Origin: Bradyrhizobium sp. 1(2017) | GTDB taxonomy: Bacteria > Pseudomonadota > Alphaproteobacteria > Rhizobiales > Xanthobacteraceae | NCBI RefSeq assembly: GCF_011602485.2 | Contig: NZ_CP050022.2 | Location: forward strand, 5,414,001-5,478,000 | Direction: 5' to 3' | Length of the DNA: 64,000 nt | In this document: in pieces, positions 44,200-55,389 of the stretch | How the letters are laid out: each line of letters opens with the position of its first letter | How positions within the stretch are numbered: position 1 is the first letter of the stretch | Notes under the pieces: generated by a model | What the model saw: only the letters and a program-made list of their open reading frames with translations | The model's database searches: none | What the model was told of the DNA's origin: nothing | Position numbers and translations under genes: made by a program

Positions 44200-44217
44200 G
44201 CCTTATCCATCTAAGGC
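44200..44217. promoter_or_regulatory. LysR-type operator (GCCTTA-N6-TAAGGC)
   Basis: This perfect inverted repeat ends eight bases before the LysR start codon. The spacing gives a T-N11-A-like core. It supports the start at 44226 and suggests that the regulator represses itself. Confidence 0.5.
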
Positions 44218-44225
44218 ATGTATCG

Positions 44226-45131
44226 ATGTTCGACCTCAACCAGCTCCGCTGTTTCGTCACGGTGGCGGAGGAACTGCATTTCGGCCGCGCCGCCGCGCGG
44301 CTGAACATGACCCAGCCGCCGCTGTCCCGGCAGATCCAGGTGCTCGAGCACATCATCGATGCGCCGCTGCTGGAGCGCACCAGCCGCTCGGTGCGCCTGA
44401 CGCCCGCGGGGCGCAGCTTCCTGCCGGAGGCGCGGCGCATCCTCAAGCTTGCGGAAAGCGCCTCGCAGGTCGCCCGCCGCATCGCGCTCGGCAAGACCGG
44501 CTCGCTGAAAATCGGCTTCACCGCGGCCGCAGCCTACGGCTTCCTGCCCGAGCTCGTCGCCGCCTGCCGCGCGAAACTGCCGGAGGTCGATTTCTCGCTG
44601 AAGGAGATGGTGTCGGGCGACCAGTTCGAGGCGCTGACCTCCGGCCAGATCGACGCCGGCCTGCTCAGGCCGCCGATCGCGCGGCCCGAGCTTGCCAGCC
44701 GCCGCGTCGTTGCCGAGCCGCTGCTCGCGGCAATTCCCAAGAAGCATCCGCTGGCGAGCGCCGACAACATCACCATCAAGGATTTCGACGACCAGCCCTT
44801 CGTGATGTATTCGCCCTATGAGAGCCGCTACTTCCACGACCTCCTGGTGGCCCTGTTCACCCGCGCCGACGTGCTGCCGCGCTACGTCCAGCATCTCAGC
44901 CAGATCCACTCGATCCTCGCCATGGTCCGCGCCGGCCTCGGCCTTGCCATCGTGCCGGCCGCCGCGGCGAGCCTGAAGATCTCCGACGTCCGGCTGCGGC
45001 CCTTGAGGTTGCGCACGCGCGTTCCCGTCGAGCTGTTCATGGTCTGGCGCCGCGACGACGAGAACCCGCTGCTGTCTGCTCTCGTCAAAATCGCCGGTGA
45101 GCTGTCCTCTGCGGAGATCGCGGAGGATTGA
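44226..45131 (+). CDS. LysR-family regulator of sugar-acid genes
   Basis: The 301-residue protein has the N-terminal LysR winged helix MFDLNQLRCFVTVAEELHFG, then RAAARLNMTQPPLSRQIQVL, and a periplasmic-binding-like effector domain (KIGFTAAAAYGFLPELVAAC, AGLLRPPIARPEL). It lies between gudP and kdgD in the same direction, so control of the glucarate/galactarate genes is likely, with glucarate or an intermediate as coinducer. An ATG at 44178 is open but would place the palindromic operator inside the gene. Confidence 0.88.
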   Translation: MFDLNQLRCFVTVAEELHFGRAAARLNMTQPPLSRQIQVLEHIIDAPLLERTSRSVRLTPAGRSFLPEARRILKLAESASQVARRIALGKTGSLKIGFTAAAAYGFLPELVAACRAKLPEVDFSLKEMVSGDQFEALTSGQIDAGLLRPPIARPELASRRVVAEPLLAAIPKKHPLASADNITIKDFDDQPFVMYSPYESRYFHDLLVALFTRADVLPRYVQHLSQIHSILAMVRAGLGLAIVPAAAASLKISDVRLRPLRLRTRVPVELFMVWRRDDENPLLSALVKIAGELSSAEIAED

Positions 45132-45261
45132 TGCTCAATCCGCATCGGTCGATATAGGCTTTGGCTTGGACGCGCATCGAACCGTCTCCTAAACCACGGC
45201 GCATGGACGCGCAGGCTTTCAGCTCGTGTCCTCCACAACACGCAAGAAGGGAGCCGCGCCC

Positions 45262-46206
45262 ATGAGCAAGATGACCCCGCAGGAGATGGCCCAGAAGATC
45301 GGATCGGGCCTCCTGTCCTTCCCCGTCACGCCGTTCAAGGCTGACTATTCCTTCGACGAGCCGACCTATCGCGCCAACATGGACTGGCTGTGCGGCTATG
45401 ACGTCGCGGGGTTGTTCGCCGCCGGCGGCACCGGCGAATTCTTCTCGCTGACGCCGACCGAGGTTCCGCAAATCGTCAAGATCGCCGTCGAGGAGACCAA
45501 GGGCCGCGTGCCCGTCCTCGCCGGCACCGGCTACGGCACCGCGATCGCCCGCGAGATCGCTGTTGGCGCCGAGAAGGCCGGCGCCGACGGCCTGTTGCTG
45601 CTGCCGCCCTATCTCACCCATGCCGAGCAGAACGGCCTTGCCGCCCATGTCGAGGCGGTCTGCGCCGCCGTGAAGATCGGTGTCATCGTCTACAACCGCG
45701 ACAACGCCATCCTCCAGCCCGACACGCTCGCGCGCCTCGCCGAGCGCTGCCCGAACCTCGTCGGCTACAAGGACGGCATCGGCGACATCGAGCTGATGAC
45801 CCGCGTCTACACCAAGCTCGGTGACCGCCTGACCTATATCGGCGGCCTGCCGACCGCGGAGACCTTCGCGCTGCCCTATCTCGACATGGGCGTGACCACC
45901 TATTCCTCCGCCGTGTTCAACTTCGTTCCGGAGTTCGCCACCCATTTCTACGCCGCGGTGCGCAAGCGCGACCATGAGACGATCCATGCCGGCCTGAAGA
46001 ACTTCATCCTGCCGCTGATCGCGATCCGCAACCGCAAGAAGGGCTATGCGGTCTCGATCATCAAGGCCGGCATGAAGGTGATCGGCCGCGACTCCGGCCC
46101 GGTCCGCCCCCCGCTGACCGATCTCACCGAGCAGGAGATCGCGGAACTGACCGCGCTGGTGAAGAATCTGCCTGCCATCCGATCGACACAACAGGCGGCA
46201 GAATAA
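45262..46206 (+). CDS. kdgD: 5-dehydro-4-deoxyglucarate dehydratase
   Basis: The 314-residue enzyme belongs to the dihydrodipicolinate-synthase/NAL family of class I lyases. Visible are [30 protein letters not shown], the catalytic tyrosine in [12 protein letters not shown] and the Schiff-base lysine in [14 protein letters not shown]. The GTGEFF motif and the neighbours identify KdgD, which converts 5-keto-4-deoxy-D-glucarate to 2,5-dioxopentanoate with loss of water and CO2. The ATG at 45262 is preferred. It is followed 25 bases later by gudD. Confidence 0.94.
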   Translation: MSKMTPQEMAQKIGSGLLSFPVTPFKADYSFDEPTYRANMDWLCGYDVAGLFAAGGTGEFFSLTPTEVPQIVKIAVEETKGRVPVLAGTGYGTAIAREIAVGAEKAGADGLLLLPPYLTHAEQNGLAAHVEAVCAAVKIGVIVYNRDNAILQPDTLARLAERCPNLVGYKDGIGDIELMTRVYTKLGDRLTYIGGLPTAETFALPYLDMGVTTYSSAVFNFVPEFATHFYAAVRKRDHETIHAGLKNFILPLIAIRNRKKGYAVSIIKAGMKVIGRDSGPVRPPLTDLTEQEIAELTALVKNLPAIRSTQQAAE

Positions 46207-46231
46207 CGGACGACAACCGGGAGAAGCTGCG

Positions 46232-47590
46232 ATGGCCCAGACTGATCTTGCCGGCGCGCCAGTCGCCGGCGCACCGGTCGTCACGGCGATGCAGGTGATC
46301 CCGGTCGCCGGCCGCGACGGCATGCTCCTCAATCTGAGCGGCGCGCATGCGCCGTTCTTCACCCGCAACATCGTCATCCTCACCGACAATGCCGGTCACA
46401 CCGGCGTCGGCGAGGTGCCGGGCGGTCAGAAGATCTGGCAAACGCTGCAGGACGCCCGCGATCTCGTGATCGGCAAGACCGTCGGCGCGATGAACAACAT
46501 CCTCGCCGATATCCGCACCGCCTTCGCCGACCGCGACGCCGGCGGCCGCGGCAAGCAAACCTTCGACCTCCGCGTCATGATCCATGCGGTGACAGCGATC
46601 GAATCCGCGCTGCTCGATTTGCTCGGCCAGCATCTCGACCTGCCGGTCGCGGCCCTGCTCGGCGAAGGCCAGCAGCGCAAGAGCGTCGAGACGCTCGGCT
46701 ATCTCTTCTTCGTTGGCGATATCAGCAGGTCAAAGCTCGACTACGTCAGCGGCGAGACCGGCAAGGCAGAATGGTTCAACCTTCGCCACCAGGAGGCGAT
46801 GACACCCGAGACGGTGGTGCGGCTCGCAGAAGCCACCCACGACCATTACGGCTTCGCCGATTTCAAGCTCAAGGGCGGCGTGCTGCGCGGCGAGCAGGAA
46901 ATCGCGGCCGTGACCGCCATCGCAAAACGCTTCCCGAACGCGCGCGTGACGCTCGACCCCAACGGCGCCTGGTCGCTCGACGAGGCTGTCGGGCTTTGCA
47001 AGGACATGCACGGCATCCTCGCCTATGCCGAGGACCCCTGCGGCGCCGAGGCCGGCTTCTCCGGCCGCGAGATCATGGCTGAGTTCCGCCGCGCCACGGG
47101 ACTGCCGACCGCGACCAACATGATCGCGACCGACTGGCGCCAGCTTTCCCATGCGCTGCGCCTCGGCGCCGTAGACATTCCGCTGGCCGATCCCCATTTC
47201 TGGACGATGCAGGGTTCGGTGCGCGTCGCCCAGACCTGCCGCGACAACGGCCTGACCTGGGGCTCGCACTCCAACAACCATTTCGATATCTCGCTCGCCA
47301 TGTTCACCCATGTCGGCGCCGCTGCACCGGGCAAGGTCACCGCGATCGACACCCACTGGATCTGGCAGGACGGCCAGGCGCTCACCAGGGAGCCGCTCCA
47401 GATCAAGGGCGGCAAGATCGCCGTCCCCGACAGGCCGGGCCTGGGCATCGAAATCGACAGGGCCGCCATCGACGCTGCGCATGAGCTCTACAAGCAGCAT
47501 GGACTTGGCGCCCGCGATGACGCTATTGCCATGCAGGACCTGATCCCCGGCTGGACCTTCGACGACAAGCGTCCCTGCCTCGTGCGTTAG
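46232..47590 (+). CDS. gudD: glucarate dehydratase
   Basis: The 452-residue enolase-superfamily enzyme shows the barrel residues in order: the lysine pair in [11 protein letters not shown], the metal ligands in [21 protein letters not shown] and ATNMIATDW, and the catalytic histidine in [17 protein letters not shown]. It removes water from D-glucarate (and L-idarate) to give 5-keto-4-deoxyglucarate, the KdgD substrate. The N-terminal capping domain includes [15 protein letters not shown]. It lies in the same operon as kdgD and the semialdehyde dehydrogenase. Confidence 0.95.
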   Translation: MAQTDLAGAPVAGAPVVTAMQVIPVAGRDGMLLNLSGAHAPFFTRNIVILTDNAGHTGVGEVPGGQKIWQTLQDARDLVIGKTVGAMNNILADIRTAFADRDAGGRGKQTFDLRVMIHAVTAIESALLDLLGQHLDLPVAALLGEGQQRKSVETLGYLFFVGDISRSKLDYVSGETGKAEWFNLRHQEAMTPETVVRLAEATHDHYGFADFKLKGGVLRGEQEIAAVTAIAKRFPNARVTLDPNGAWSLDEAVGLCKDMHGILAYAEDPCGAEAGFSGREIMAEFRRATGLPTATNMIATDWRQLSHALRLGAVDIPLADPHFWTMQGSVRVAQTCRDNGLTWGSHSNNHFDISLAMFTHVGAAAPGKVTAIDTHWIWQDGQALTREPLQIKGGKIAVPDRPGLGIEIDRAAIDAAHELYKQHGLGARDDAIAMQDLIPGWTFDDKRPCLVR

Positions 47591-47610
47591 AAACTATCTC
47601 GGAGGACAAC

Positions 47611-49059
47611 ATGACTGCGATCCTGAAGAACTTCATCGGCGGCGAATGGGTCGACGGCTCCGGCGTCACCAGGAACATCAACCCCTCCAACACCAACGAC
47701 CTCGTCGGCGAATACGCCAAGGCCGACAAGGCGCAGACCGAAAAGGCCATCGCCGCCGCCAAGGCCGCCTTCCCCGCCTGGGCGCAGTCGACGCCGCAGG
47801 TGCGCTATGACGCCCTGAACAAGATTTCTCTCGAGATCCTCGCCCGCAAGGAAGAGCTCGGCCGCCTGCTCGCACGCGAGGAAGGCAAGACCTTGCCGGA
47901 AGGCATCGGCGAGGTCGCGCGCGCCGGCCAGATCTTTGCGTTCTTCGCCGGTGAAGCGCTGCGGCTGATCGGCGAGAAGGGCGCCTCCGTCCGTCCCGGC
48001 CTCGACGTCGAGCTCACGCGTGAGCCGATGGGCGTCGTCGGCATGATCACGCCCTGGAATTTCCCGATCGCGATCCCCGCCTGGAAGATCGCGCCCGCGC
48101 TCTGCTACGGCAACACCGTGGTGTTCAAGCCGGCCGAGCTGGTGCCGGGCTCGGCGCATGCGCTGTCCGAGATCATCACCCGCTCCGGCATCCCCGCCGG
48201 CGTGTTCAACCTCGTGGTCGGCTCCGGCTCGGTGGTCGGCCAGACCCTGCTCGATCACCCGGATGTCGCGGCGATCTCCTTTACCGGCTCGGTGCAGACC
48301 GGCCGCAAGATCGCGCAGGCCTGCGTGCTGTCGAACCCGATGAAGAAGTTCCAGCTCGAGATGGGCGGCAAGAACCCGCTGGTCGTGCTCGACGACGCCG
48401 ACCTGAAGACCGCCGTCGAGGTCGCCGTCAACGGCGCCTATTTCTCGACCGGCCAGCGCTGCACCGCCTCCTCCCGCCTGATCGTCACCGAAGGCATCCA
48501 CGACCGCTTCGTCGCGGCGATGGCCGAGCGCCTGAACAGCCTGTCGGTGGACGACGCGCTCAAGGCCGGCGTGCATATCGGCCCTGTCGTCGACCAGAGC
48601 CAGCTCGACCAGGACCTGCGCTACATCAAGATCGGCCAGGACGAAGGCGCCAAGCTCGCCTTCGGCGGCGAGCTGCTCAAGCGCGAGACGCCCGGCCATT
48701 ACCTGCAGCCAGCGCTGTTCACCGAAGCCAACAACAACATGCGCATCGCGCGCGAGGAGATTTTTGGCCCGGTCGCTGCCGTCATTCGTGCGAAGAATTA
48801 CGAAGAGGCGCTGGCGATTTCCAACGACACCGAGTTCGGCCTCGCCTCCGGCATCTGCACCACCAGCCTGAAGTACGCCTCGCACTACAAGCGCAACAGC
48901 GAGTCCGGCATGGTCATGGTCAACCTGCCGACCGCCGGCGTCGACTATCACGTGCCGTTCGGCGGCCGGAAGGGCTCGAGCTACGGCGCCCGCGAGCAGG
49001 GCTCCTATGCCCGCGAGTTCTACACCACGGTGAAGACGGCCTATACGTTTCCCGGCTGA
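47611..49059 (+). CDS. alpha-ketoglutaric semialdehyde dehydrogenase
   Basis: The 482-residue aldehyde dehydrogenase has TPWNFPIAIPAWKIAPAL, the coenzyme motif SFTGSVQTGRKIAQ, the catalytic glutamate in FQLEMGGKNPLVVLDDADL, and the nucleophile cysteine in GQRCTASSRLIVTE. Within a KdgD operon the substrate is 2,5-dioxopentanoate, oxidised with NAD(P)+ to 2-oxoglutarate, which feeds the TCA cycle. It starts 20 bases after gudD. A perfect 30-base inverted repeat follows the stop. Confidence 0.93.
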   Translation: MTAILKNFIGGEWVDGSGVTRNINPSNTNDLVGEYAKADKAQTEKAIAAAKAAFPAWAQSTPQVRYDALNKISLEILARKEELGRLLAREEGKTLPEGIGEVARAGQIFAFFAGEALRLIGEKGASVRPGLDVELTREPMGVVGMITPWNFPIAIPAWKIAPALCYGNTVVFKPAELVPGSAHALSEIITRSGIPAGVFNLVVGSGSVVGQTLLDHPDVAAISFTGSVQTGRKIAQACVLSNPMKKFQLEMGGKNPLVVLDDADLKTAVEVAVNGAYFSTGQRCTASSRLIVTEGIHDRFVAAMAERLNSLSVDDALKAGVHIGPVVDQSQLDQDLRYIKIGQDEGAKLAFGGELLKRETPGHYLQPALFTEANNNMRIAREEIFGPVAAVIRAKNYEEALAISNDTEFGLASGICTTSLKYASHYKRNSESGMVMVNLPTAGVDYHVPFGGRKGSSYGAREQGSYAREFYTTVKTAYTFPG

Positions 49060-49071
49060 TAGGCCGATATC

Positions 49072-49158
49072 GTAGGGTGGGTTAGCGCAGCGTAACCCAC
49101 CTGTTCTGCCTCCAAGGATAAAGACATTGGTGGGTTACGCTGCGCTAACCCACCCTAC
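49072..49158. repeat. perfect 30-base palindromic repeat
   Basis: Arms at 49072-49101 (begins GTAGGGTGGGTTAGCGCAGC) and 49129-49158 are exact reverse complements around a 27-base centre. It lies within the operon between the dehydrogenase and garD, 12 bases after one stop and 17 bases before the next start, so it could lower downstream expression or stabilise the upstream mRNA. Confidence 0.9.
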
Positions 49159-49175
49159 AAATCCCGGAGTCCAGC

Positions 49176-50717
49176 ATGGACCAGGACGTCGCAGCGAAAG
49201 AGCAGCCCCGCTACATCAAGCTCAACGAGCGCGACAATGTCGCGATCGTGGTCAACGATTTCGGGCTTCCCGCCGGCTCCCGCTTTGCCTGCGGGCTGAC
49301 GCTGCGCGCCTTCGTCCCCCAAGGGCACAAGACGGCCCTGGTCGACATCGCACAGGACCAGCCGATCATCCGCTACGGCGAAATCATCGGCTACGCGCTC
49401 GCGCCGATCCTGGCCGGCGAATGGGTCGATGAAGCCCGCATCCGCATGCCGGAGGCCCCTGCCCTCGACAAGCTTGAAATCTCGACCGCCGTCCCTGCAC
49501 CACTGCCGCCGCTCGAAGGCTTTACCTTCGAGGGCTACCGCAATCCGGACGGCTCGGTCGGCACAAAAAACATTCTGGGCATCTCCTCCTCCGTGCAATG
49601 CGTCAAGGGCACGATGGAATATGCGGTGAAGCGCATCCGCGCCGAGCTGCTGCCTAAGTACCCCAACGTCGACGACGTCGTGCCGCTGACGCACGCCTAT
49701 GGCTGCGGCGTCGCCATCACTGCCTCCGACGCGGTGGTGCCGATCCGCACGCTGCAGAACATCGCGTTGAACCCGAATTTCGGCGGCGAGATCCTCGTCG
49801 TCGGCCTCGGCTGCGAGAAGCTCGCGCCCGAGCGGCTGGTGCCGGAAGGCATCAGTGACGCCATCGTGCGCATGCAGGACGAAGCCTTCGACGGTTTTGG
49901 CGCGATCGTCGATGCCATCCTGACCCAGGCCGAAGCGCGACTGAAGGTGCTCAACACCCGCAAGCGCGAGACCTGCCCCGCGTCCGAACTCGTCATCGGG
50001 CTGCAATGCGGCGGCAGCGATGCCTTCTCCGGCGTTACCGCCAACCCCGCTGTGGGCTTCGCCGCGGACCTACTGGTGCGCACTGGGGCCACCGTGATGT
50101 TCTCCGAGGTCACCGAGGTGCGCGACGCCATCCAGCTGCTCACGCGCCGCGCCATCAACGAGGACGTCGGCCGCGCGCTGGTGCGCGAGATGGCCTGGTA
50201 CGATTCTTATCTGGCCCGCGGCGGCGCCGACCGCAGCGCCAACACCACGCCCGGCAACAAGAAGGGGGGCCTCGCCAACATCGTTGAGAAATCACTGGGC
50301 TCGATCGTCAAGTCGGGCTCGTCAGCCATCACCGGCGTGCTCTCGCCCGGCGAGAAAGCGACGCAGAAGGGCATGCTGTTCGCGGCAACGCCCGCGTCCG
50401 ACTTCATCTGCGGCACGCTCCAGCTCGCCTCCGGCATGACGCTGCAGGTGTTCACCACCGGCCGCGGCACGCCCTATGGTCTTGCGGCTGCGCCCGTGAT
50501 CAAGGTTGCGACCCGCAGCGAGCTCGCCCGCCGCTGGAAGGATCTGATCGACTTCGACGCGGGCGGCATCGCCACCGGCGCAAAGACCATCGAGGAAACC
50601 GGCTGGGACCTGTTCCGCCTGATCCTCGACGTCGCCTCTGGCCGCACCAAGCCGTGGTCGGACCGCTGGGGCATCCACAACGACCTCACGCTGTTCAATC
50701 CGGCGCCGGTGACCTGA
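49176..50717 (+). CDS. garD: galactarate dehydratase
   Basis: The 513-residue protein is a UxaA-type galactarate/altronate dehydratase. An N-terminal SAF-like domain (residues ~20-95, [15 protein letters not shown]) is followed by [44 protein letters not shown], and [20 protein letters not shown] with likely iron-ligating cysteines. GarD converts galactarate to 5-keto-4-deoxyglucarate, so both aldarate routes meet at KdgD. The strong palindrome before the start separates it from the upstream genes and may uncouple expression. Confidence 0.94.
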   Translation: MDQDVAAKEQPRYIKLNERDNVAIVVNDFGLPAGSRFACGLTLRAFVPQGHKTALVDIAQDQPIIRYGEIIGYALAPILAGEWVDEARIRMPEAPALDKLEISTAVPAPLPPLEGFTFEGYRNPDGSVGTKNILGISSSVQCVKGTMEYAVKRIRAELLPKYPNVDDVVPLTHAYGCGVAITASDAVVPIRTLQNIALNPNFGGEILVVGLGCEKLAPERLVPEGISDAIVRMQDEAFDGFGAIVDAILTQAEARLKVLNTRKRETCPASELVIGLQCGGSDAFSGVTANPAVGFAADLLVRTGATVMFSEVTEVRDAIQLLTRRAINEDVGRALVREMAWYDSYLARGGADRSANTTPGNKKGGLANIVEKSLGSIVKSGSSAITGVLSPGEKATQKGMLFAATPASDFICGTLQLASGMTLQVFTTGRGTPYGLAAAPVIKVATRSELARRWKDLIDFDAGGIATGAKTIEETGWDLFRLILDVASGRTKPWSDRWGIHNDLTLFNPAPVT

Positions 50718-50793
50718 GGCGACAAGCAGGCGGATCTGCAGGAGCGCCAAGCGCAGCGCATCCGCTCTTCCGCGAAACCGTCCGGAAACATTG

Positions 50794-50811
50794 GGACGAA
50801 AAACTTCGTCC
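50794..50811 (+). terminator. candidate terminator after garD
   Basis: GGACGAA and TTCGTCC form a seven-base stem with a four-base loop about 77 bases past garD, followed by TCGTTTCGCCCTTTCG. The U-tract is broken. Confidence 0.4.
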
Positions 50812-50942
50812 TCGTTTCGCCCTTTCGCATCAGGCAACCAATATGTTCGCCGAAGGCGATGAGAATGTTCGTACACGAGCGAACCTGCTCCGGGATCGAC
50901 GCGACCAAACCTCCGATTGACATCTTCCACGGAGATTTTCCA

Positions 50943-51212
50943 ATGCGTGTCCTATCGATGATTGCCGTTGCCGGCGCCATGCTTGCGAGCTCCACGGCCG
51001 CCTTCGCCACCGAGCTTCCCTCTTACGAAGTGACGTCGTTTCCGATCTCGGCGACGCAAGTGCAGCTGCTCGGCGGCGCAGGCGTCGAGGAGCAATCGGC
51101 CATGCCCGCGATGATCGTCGCCGGCATGCCTGCCTCGCCCGCGCAGGTCTCTGTGCTGTCGCCGCGGGTCAAGCGGCTCGCGAGCGCGGGCTCGGACAGC
51201 GAAGCGCGTTGA
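50943..51212 (+). CDS. small secreted hypothetical protein
   Basis: The 89-residue product has a clear signal peptide (RVLSMIAVAGAMLASSTAAFA, cut near ATEL) and a mature part of about 65 residues with no recognised domain. The end is Ser/Arg/Ala rich. A GGAG site lies before the ATG at 50943. It is probably a periplasmic protein; function unknown. Confidence 0.6.
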   Translation: MRVLSMIAVAGAMLASSTAAFATELPSYEVTSFPISATQVQLLGGAGVEEQSAMPAMIVAGMPASPAQVSVLSPRVKRLASAGSDSEAR

Positions 51213-51267
51213 GCGCCATCGTGTCATTCCCGGTTCGGCGCTCCGCGCCGACCGGAATGGTGCGCGT

Positions 51268-51624
51268 TCACGTCATGCTGCCCGGCATGAAGCAGCGCAC
51301 GCGCGGATGACCGTCGACATAGTGCTTCCACACCATGGTACGGCCGATCTTGTTCGGCTCGGTGATGACGGCGCCGTCGGGCACCACGACCCACTCGTCG
51401 TCGAGACGCACGCGGTAGCGACCGCGGTCGGACTCCCAGTCGACATCGGCAATGACGTAGCCGTCGGCGTCCGAGCAGCACTGCCCGAATTGGCTGTGCA
51501 GGCTTTCGAACCAGGGTTTCAGCGGCGAGTTGGCGTAACGCCCGTCGTCGCGCGCCAGCGCCGATGTCGCCACGAGCGCTGTCAGGGCCAGCAATGGTGC
51601 CGTACACAATCTTGCAAGTCGCAT
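51268..51624 (-). CDS. secreted hypothetical protein with Cys pair
   Basis: The 118-residue protein has a signal peptide (ARLCTAPLLALTALVATSAL, cut near ARDDG) and a mature domain with SPLKPWFESLHSQFGQCCSD, DVDWESDRGRYRVRLDDEWV and VPDGAVITEPNKIGRTMVWK. The CC pair and a later cysteine in HPRVRCFMPG may form a disulfide. I know similar small proteins in Bradyrhizobium and relatives without an assigned role. The ATG at 51624 is preferred because it opens directly into the signal. Confidence 0.7.
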   Translation of the reverse strand: MRLARLCTAPLLALTALVATSALARDDGRYANSPLKPWFESLHSQFGQCCSDADGYVIADVDWESDRGRYRVRLDDEWVVVPDGAVITEPNKIGRTMVWKHYVDGHPRVRCFMPGSMT

Positions 51625-51861
51625 GTCGTCTCCGCGGATCGATGTGATCGCCGCGAGGGACAACGCGCGCCGCCGCCTTCCGCGGCTCGGCGAAAGGCTT
51701 GAAGGACAGCGACTCGTTCCCCCAGCGGCTTTGCGGGTAGCTATGCAAATACGACGCCAGCACGCATTCCGGGCAACTACTGGAGCGGGCCCGCGGCGCG
51801 TTCGTCTTTCGGCGGATATGACCGCCGGAACTACAGCCGATCAGGTGCGCGACATGCGCCC

Positions 51862-52458
51862 TTACTGCTTGGGCGCCGGCGCCATCATCGCGCCGCCCTT
51901 CTTCGCCGCAGGTGGCGCCGGCTTCGCGGCGGCGGCGTGGGCGGGGAGATATTTGGCGACGATGGCGGGGTCGACCTGGGCGATGTTGGCATCCGGCAGG
52001 CGCGTCCAGGCCTCGTCCTTGCCGAGGAGCGAGATGCCGAGATAGCCCCGCAGCGTCAGGGTCTGGCCGTCAGGACTGACCTTCATGTTGGCCTTCCAGA
52101 TCTGACCGTCACGCGGATTGAGCACGTTGCCGCCTTCGTACTTCAGGCCTTCGCGCTTCATGTTGCGGACGAAGGGGATGCCGAGCACCGGCGCGTTCTT
52201 GCGGTCGTCGGTGCATTTGGAGCAGACCTCGTTCGGATCATCGCCGGGGCGCGGGAAGGTCTTGGCAATCACGCCTTCGAAGACGCCGTTGCGGTCGACG
52301 AAGAGGAACCATCCGACCGTCTTGCCGTCTTCGACCTTCTGCCAGAGACCCGCGGCCGTGGGCTCTGCGGTTTGCGCCACGGACGGCGTTGCCGCGACCA
52401 GCGACAGCGCGAGGGCGACGAGGGGGAGCTGCCGAAAGCTGGAAATGAGAGTCCGCAT
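51862..52458 (-). CDS. exported DUF2147 protein
   Basis: The 198-residue protein has a signal peptide (about residues 1-28, ending SVAQT) and the DUF2147 pattern [39 protein letters not shown] and a beta-rich body with [20 protein letters not shown]. The C-terminal ~25 residues are Ala/Pro/Lys rich. DUF2147 proteins are small exported beta proteins of unknown role. The ATG at 52458 has AAGGTG six bases upstream; ATG 52464 and GTG 52467 are alternatives. Confidence 0.82.
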   Translation of the reverse strand: MRTLISSFRQLPLVALALSLVAATPSVAQTAEPTAAGLWQKVEDGKTVGWFLFVDRNGVFEGVIAKTFPRPGDDPNEVCSKCTDDRKNAPVLGIPFVRNMKREGLKYEGGNVLNPRDGQIWKANMKVSPDGQTLTLRGYLGISLLGKDEAWTRLPDANIAQVDPAIVAKYLPAHAAAAKPAPPAAKKGGAMMAPAPKQ

Positions 52459-52581
52459 TATCATCACCTTGCTGAGCCAATCACCTTGCCAAGCCGCGAC
52501 CGGAATGGCCGCAGACTACGGCGATTTCGCGAACAGCTCCAGCACCAGAAACATGGGGCATCGCCTCCCCGCCTGGCGCCG

Positions 52582-53619
<1,038 letters not shown>

Positions 53620-53792
53620 TTATCGGTCGTTATCGGTTGGACGGCGCCCTTTGGGCAGAGGTGACCCTGCCTGTCTAGCCAACGGGGATGGATCAGGGAA
53701 GGCATAAAAGCGGGAGCGCCCCGCGGCCGTTCCCACTTGCCGGGTCAAGATAACTGGGCTGTAACGAGGAAGGATATGACGGAGATCAATCG

Positions 53793-54260
53793 GTGAACGC
53801 ACCAAGCCGCCTCGACACGCCGCCGCGCCTGGAGGACTACCCCTACCGCCTCCGCGACAACGTCCGCTTCGGCGATCTCGATCCCAACCAGCACGTCAAC
53901 AACGCCGTCTACGCCACCTATTTCGAGACCGGCCGTGTGACGCTGATGAAGCTTCCGGAGTACGGGCTGACGCCGCCGGGTCTGGCCTGGATCATGGTGC
54001 GGCTCGACATCCATTTCCGCGCCGAGCTGCACTGGCCGAACACGATCGAGCTCGGCCTCGGCGTGGTGAAACTAGGGCGAACGTCAGTGACCTTCGAGCA
54101 GGTCGTGTTCTCGCAAGGCAAGTGCATCGCGTCGGCGAATTCGGTCGGCGTGATGATCGACGAGGTGTCGCGGCGGCCGACGCCGCTCACTGCGGACGTG
54201 CTTGCGAAGCTTAGACCCTGGCACAAGCGCGGCATCGAGGTCGCACCGCCGAGCACGTAA
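53793..54260 (+). CDS. acyl-CoA thioesterase, 4HBT hot-dog fold
   Basis: The 155-residue protein has the hot-dog thioesterase pattern NVRFGDLDPNQHVNNAVYAT with the catalytic Asp in DxDxxxHVNN, and WIMVRLDIHFRAELHWPNTI, then a final sheet with TSVTFEQVVF. It should hydrolyse short or aromatic acyl-CoA thioesters in the cytoplasm. The start is a GTG at 53793, preceded by AAGGATATGACGGAGATC. It converges on the ferredoxin gene. Confidence 0.87.
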   Translation: MNAPSRLDTPPRLEDYPYRLRDNVRFGDLDPNQHVNNAVYATYFETGRVTLMKLPEYGLTPPGLAWIMVRLDIHFRAELHWPNTIELGLGVVKLGRTSVTFEQVVFSQGKCIASANSVGVMIDEVSRRPTPLTADVLAKLRPWHKRGIEVAPPST

Positions 54261-54306
54261 GTTCAATCAGGAAGGATCAGGCCGGCAAGAACCAGCCTTG
54301 TCAGGA

Positions 54307-54627
54307 TCAGGCCTGGCGTTCGGGCGTTGCGACGACGAGACCGTCGAGCTCGTCGGAGATCTTGATCTGGCAGGACAGGCGCGAGTTCGGGCGCACGTCG
54401 AAGCCGAAGTCGAGCATGTCCTCTTCCATCGGCGTCGGGCTGCCGACCTTCTCGCGCCAGGCTTCGTCGACATAGACATGGCAGGTCGCGCAGGCACAGG
54501 CGCCGCCGCATTCGGCCTCGATGCCGGGAATGCTGTTGCGGATGGCCGCTTCCATCACGGTTGCGCCGTTCTCGATTTCCACCGTGCGGGTTTCGCCCTT
54601 GTGGTCGACAAAGTGAATTTTGGCCAT
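54307..54627 (-). CDS. [2Fe-2S] ferredoxin, adrenodoxin type
   Basis: The 106-residue ferredoxin carries the four ligands in CGGACACATC plus a downstream cysteine at SRLSCQIKI, giving the C-x5-C-x2-C-xn-C pattern of vertebrate-type ferredoxins. Also present are [20 protein letters not shown] and the acidic [11 protein letters not shown] surface that docks reductases. It passes single electrons to monooxygenases or in Fe-S assembly. The nearby TrxR-type reductase is a possible electron source, though the two are not adjacent. Confidence 0.93.
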   Translation of the reverse strand: MAKIHFVDHKGETRTVEIENGATVMEAAIRNSIPGIEAECGGACACATCHVYVDEAWREKVGSPTPMEEDMLDFGFDVRPNSRLSCQIKISDELDGLVVATPERQA

Positions 54628-54792
54628 GTGTGCTCGTGCTGCCGCGGTGCTGGGAATGAAGGAGGGTCCGGGCTGTCCTATAACGGGTCGGTCAGCCCGG
54701 CGCCATAGCGTTTTGAAGCGATGTAGATCCCGCTTTGCGGGAAGAAAACCCATCAAAACAAACGCGTAGAACCCAGTTCTGACAGTCCGCGC

Positions 54793-55167
54793 TCAAGACT
54801 TCAGGATCGCCTCGATGGCGGCGCGGGTTTCGGTCACCGCCTCTTTCAGGGCTGCGAGGGCGTGGGGCCGGTCGTCGCCGGTCCGGATCGCGGCTTCCAG
54901 GTGCGCGGCGGCATCGGCCACTACAAAGGCGCCGATCCCGCGGGCCGACCCCTTGAGCTTGTGGGCGAGTGCGCCGGCCTCGGCCGGCACCGCCGCGATC
55001 GCCGCAATCAGGCGGACCGCCTGCTCGGCGAACATCGCCAGCACTTCCTGTTCCAGCTCGGCATCGCCGAGCGTCATCCGGGAGAGGTGATCGAGGTCGA
55101 GCGGGCTGTCGACGGGTGCAAGCGGGGGCGAGGGCATCCAGTCCATCCGTTGCAGTTCAGGCGTCAT
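54793..55167 (-). CDS. HPt-domain phosphotransfer protein
   Basis: The ~124-residue protein is a single HPt domain: after a short Pro-rich leader come LDLDHLSRMTLGDAELEQEV, LAMFAEQAVRLIAAIAAVPA and the phosphorylated histidine in ALAHKLKGSARGIGAFVVAD. It should receive and donate phosphate in a histidine-kinase relay; no kinase or receiver gene is adjacent. It is divergent from the growth-pole-like gene and shares a 398-base intergenic region with a CtrA-type box. The ATG at 55167 is preferred over one at 55230. Confidence 0.82.
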   Translation of the reverse strand: MTPELQRMDWMPSPPLAPVDSPLDLDHLSRMTLGDAELEQEVLAMFAEQAVRLIAAIAAVPAEAGALAHKLKGSARGIGAFVVADAAAHLEAAIRTGDDRPHALAALKEAVTETRAAIEAILKS

Positions 55168-55362
55168 GACCCAAGGCCCCGGCATCGCGCGATGGTCCGC
55201 CGGTCCGGCGGTCAGGTTCCTCCCACCCAAGCATGGAAATGGTTAACGAAATGTTGGGGTTGCTTGACGCAGATATGCCCGCTTATTGACGAAAAGTTGC
55301 CGCAATCAGCCGAGTCCAGTGGAGAATTGCATTTATTGCTAAGGCGTTACGCCGTGATCCTG

Positions 55363-55389
55363 TTAACGATGATTAAGAATGTCTTAATC
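55363..55389. promoter_or_regulatory. CtrA-type box upstream of growth-pole-like gene
   Basis: TTAA at 55373-55376, seven bases, TTAA at 55384-55387 is an exact consensus spacing; a third TTAA is at 55363. The block GATTAAG-AATGT-CTTAATC is also a perfect palindrome, so another regulator cannot be excluded. It lies in the divergent gap 55168-55565, about 180 bases before the giant gene; nothing else was recognised there apart from a single GTTAAC near 55236. Confidence 0.5.
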
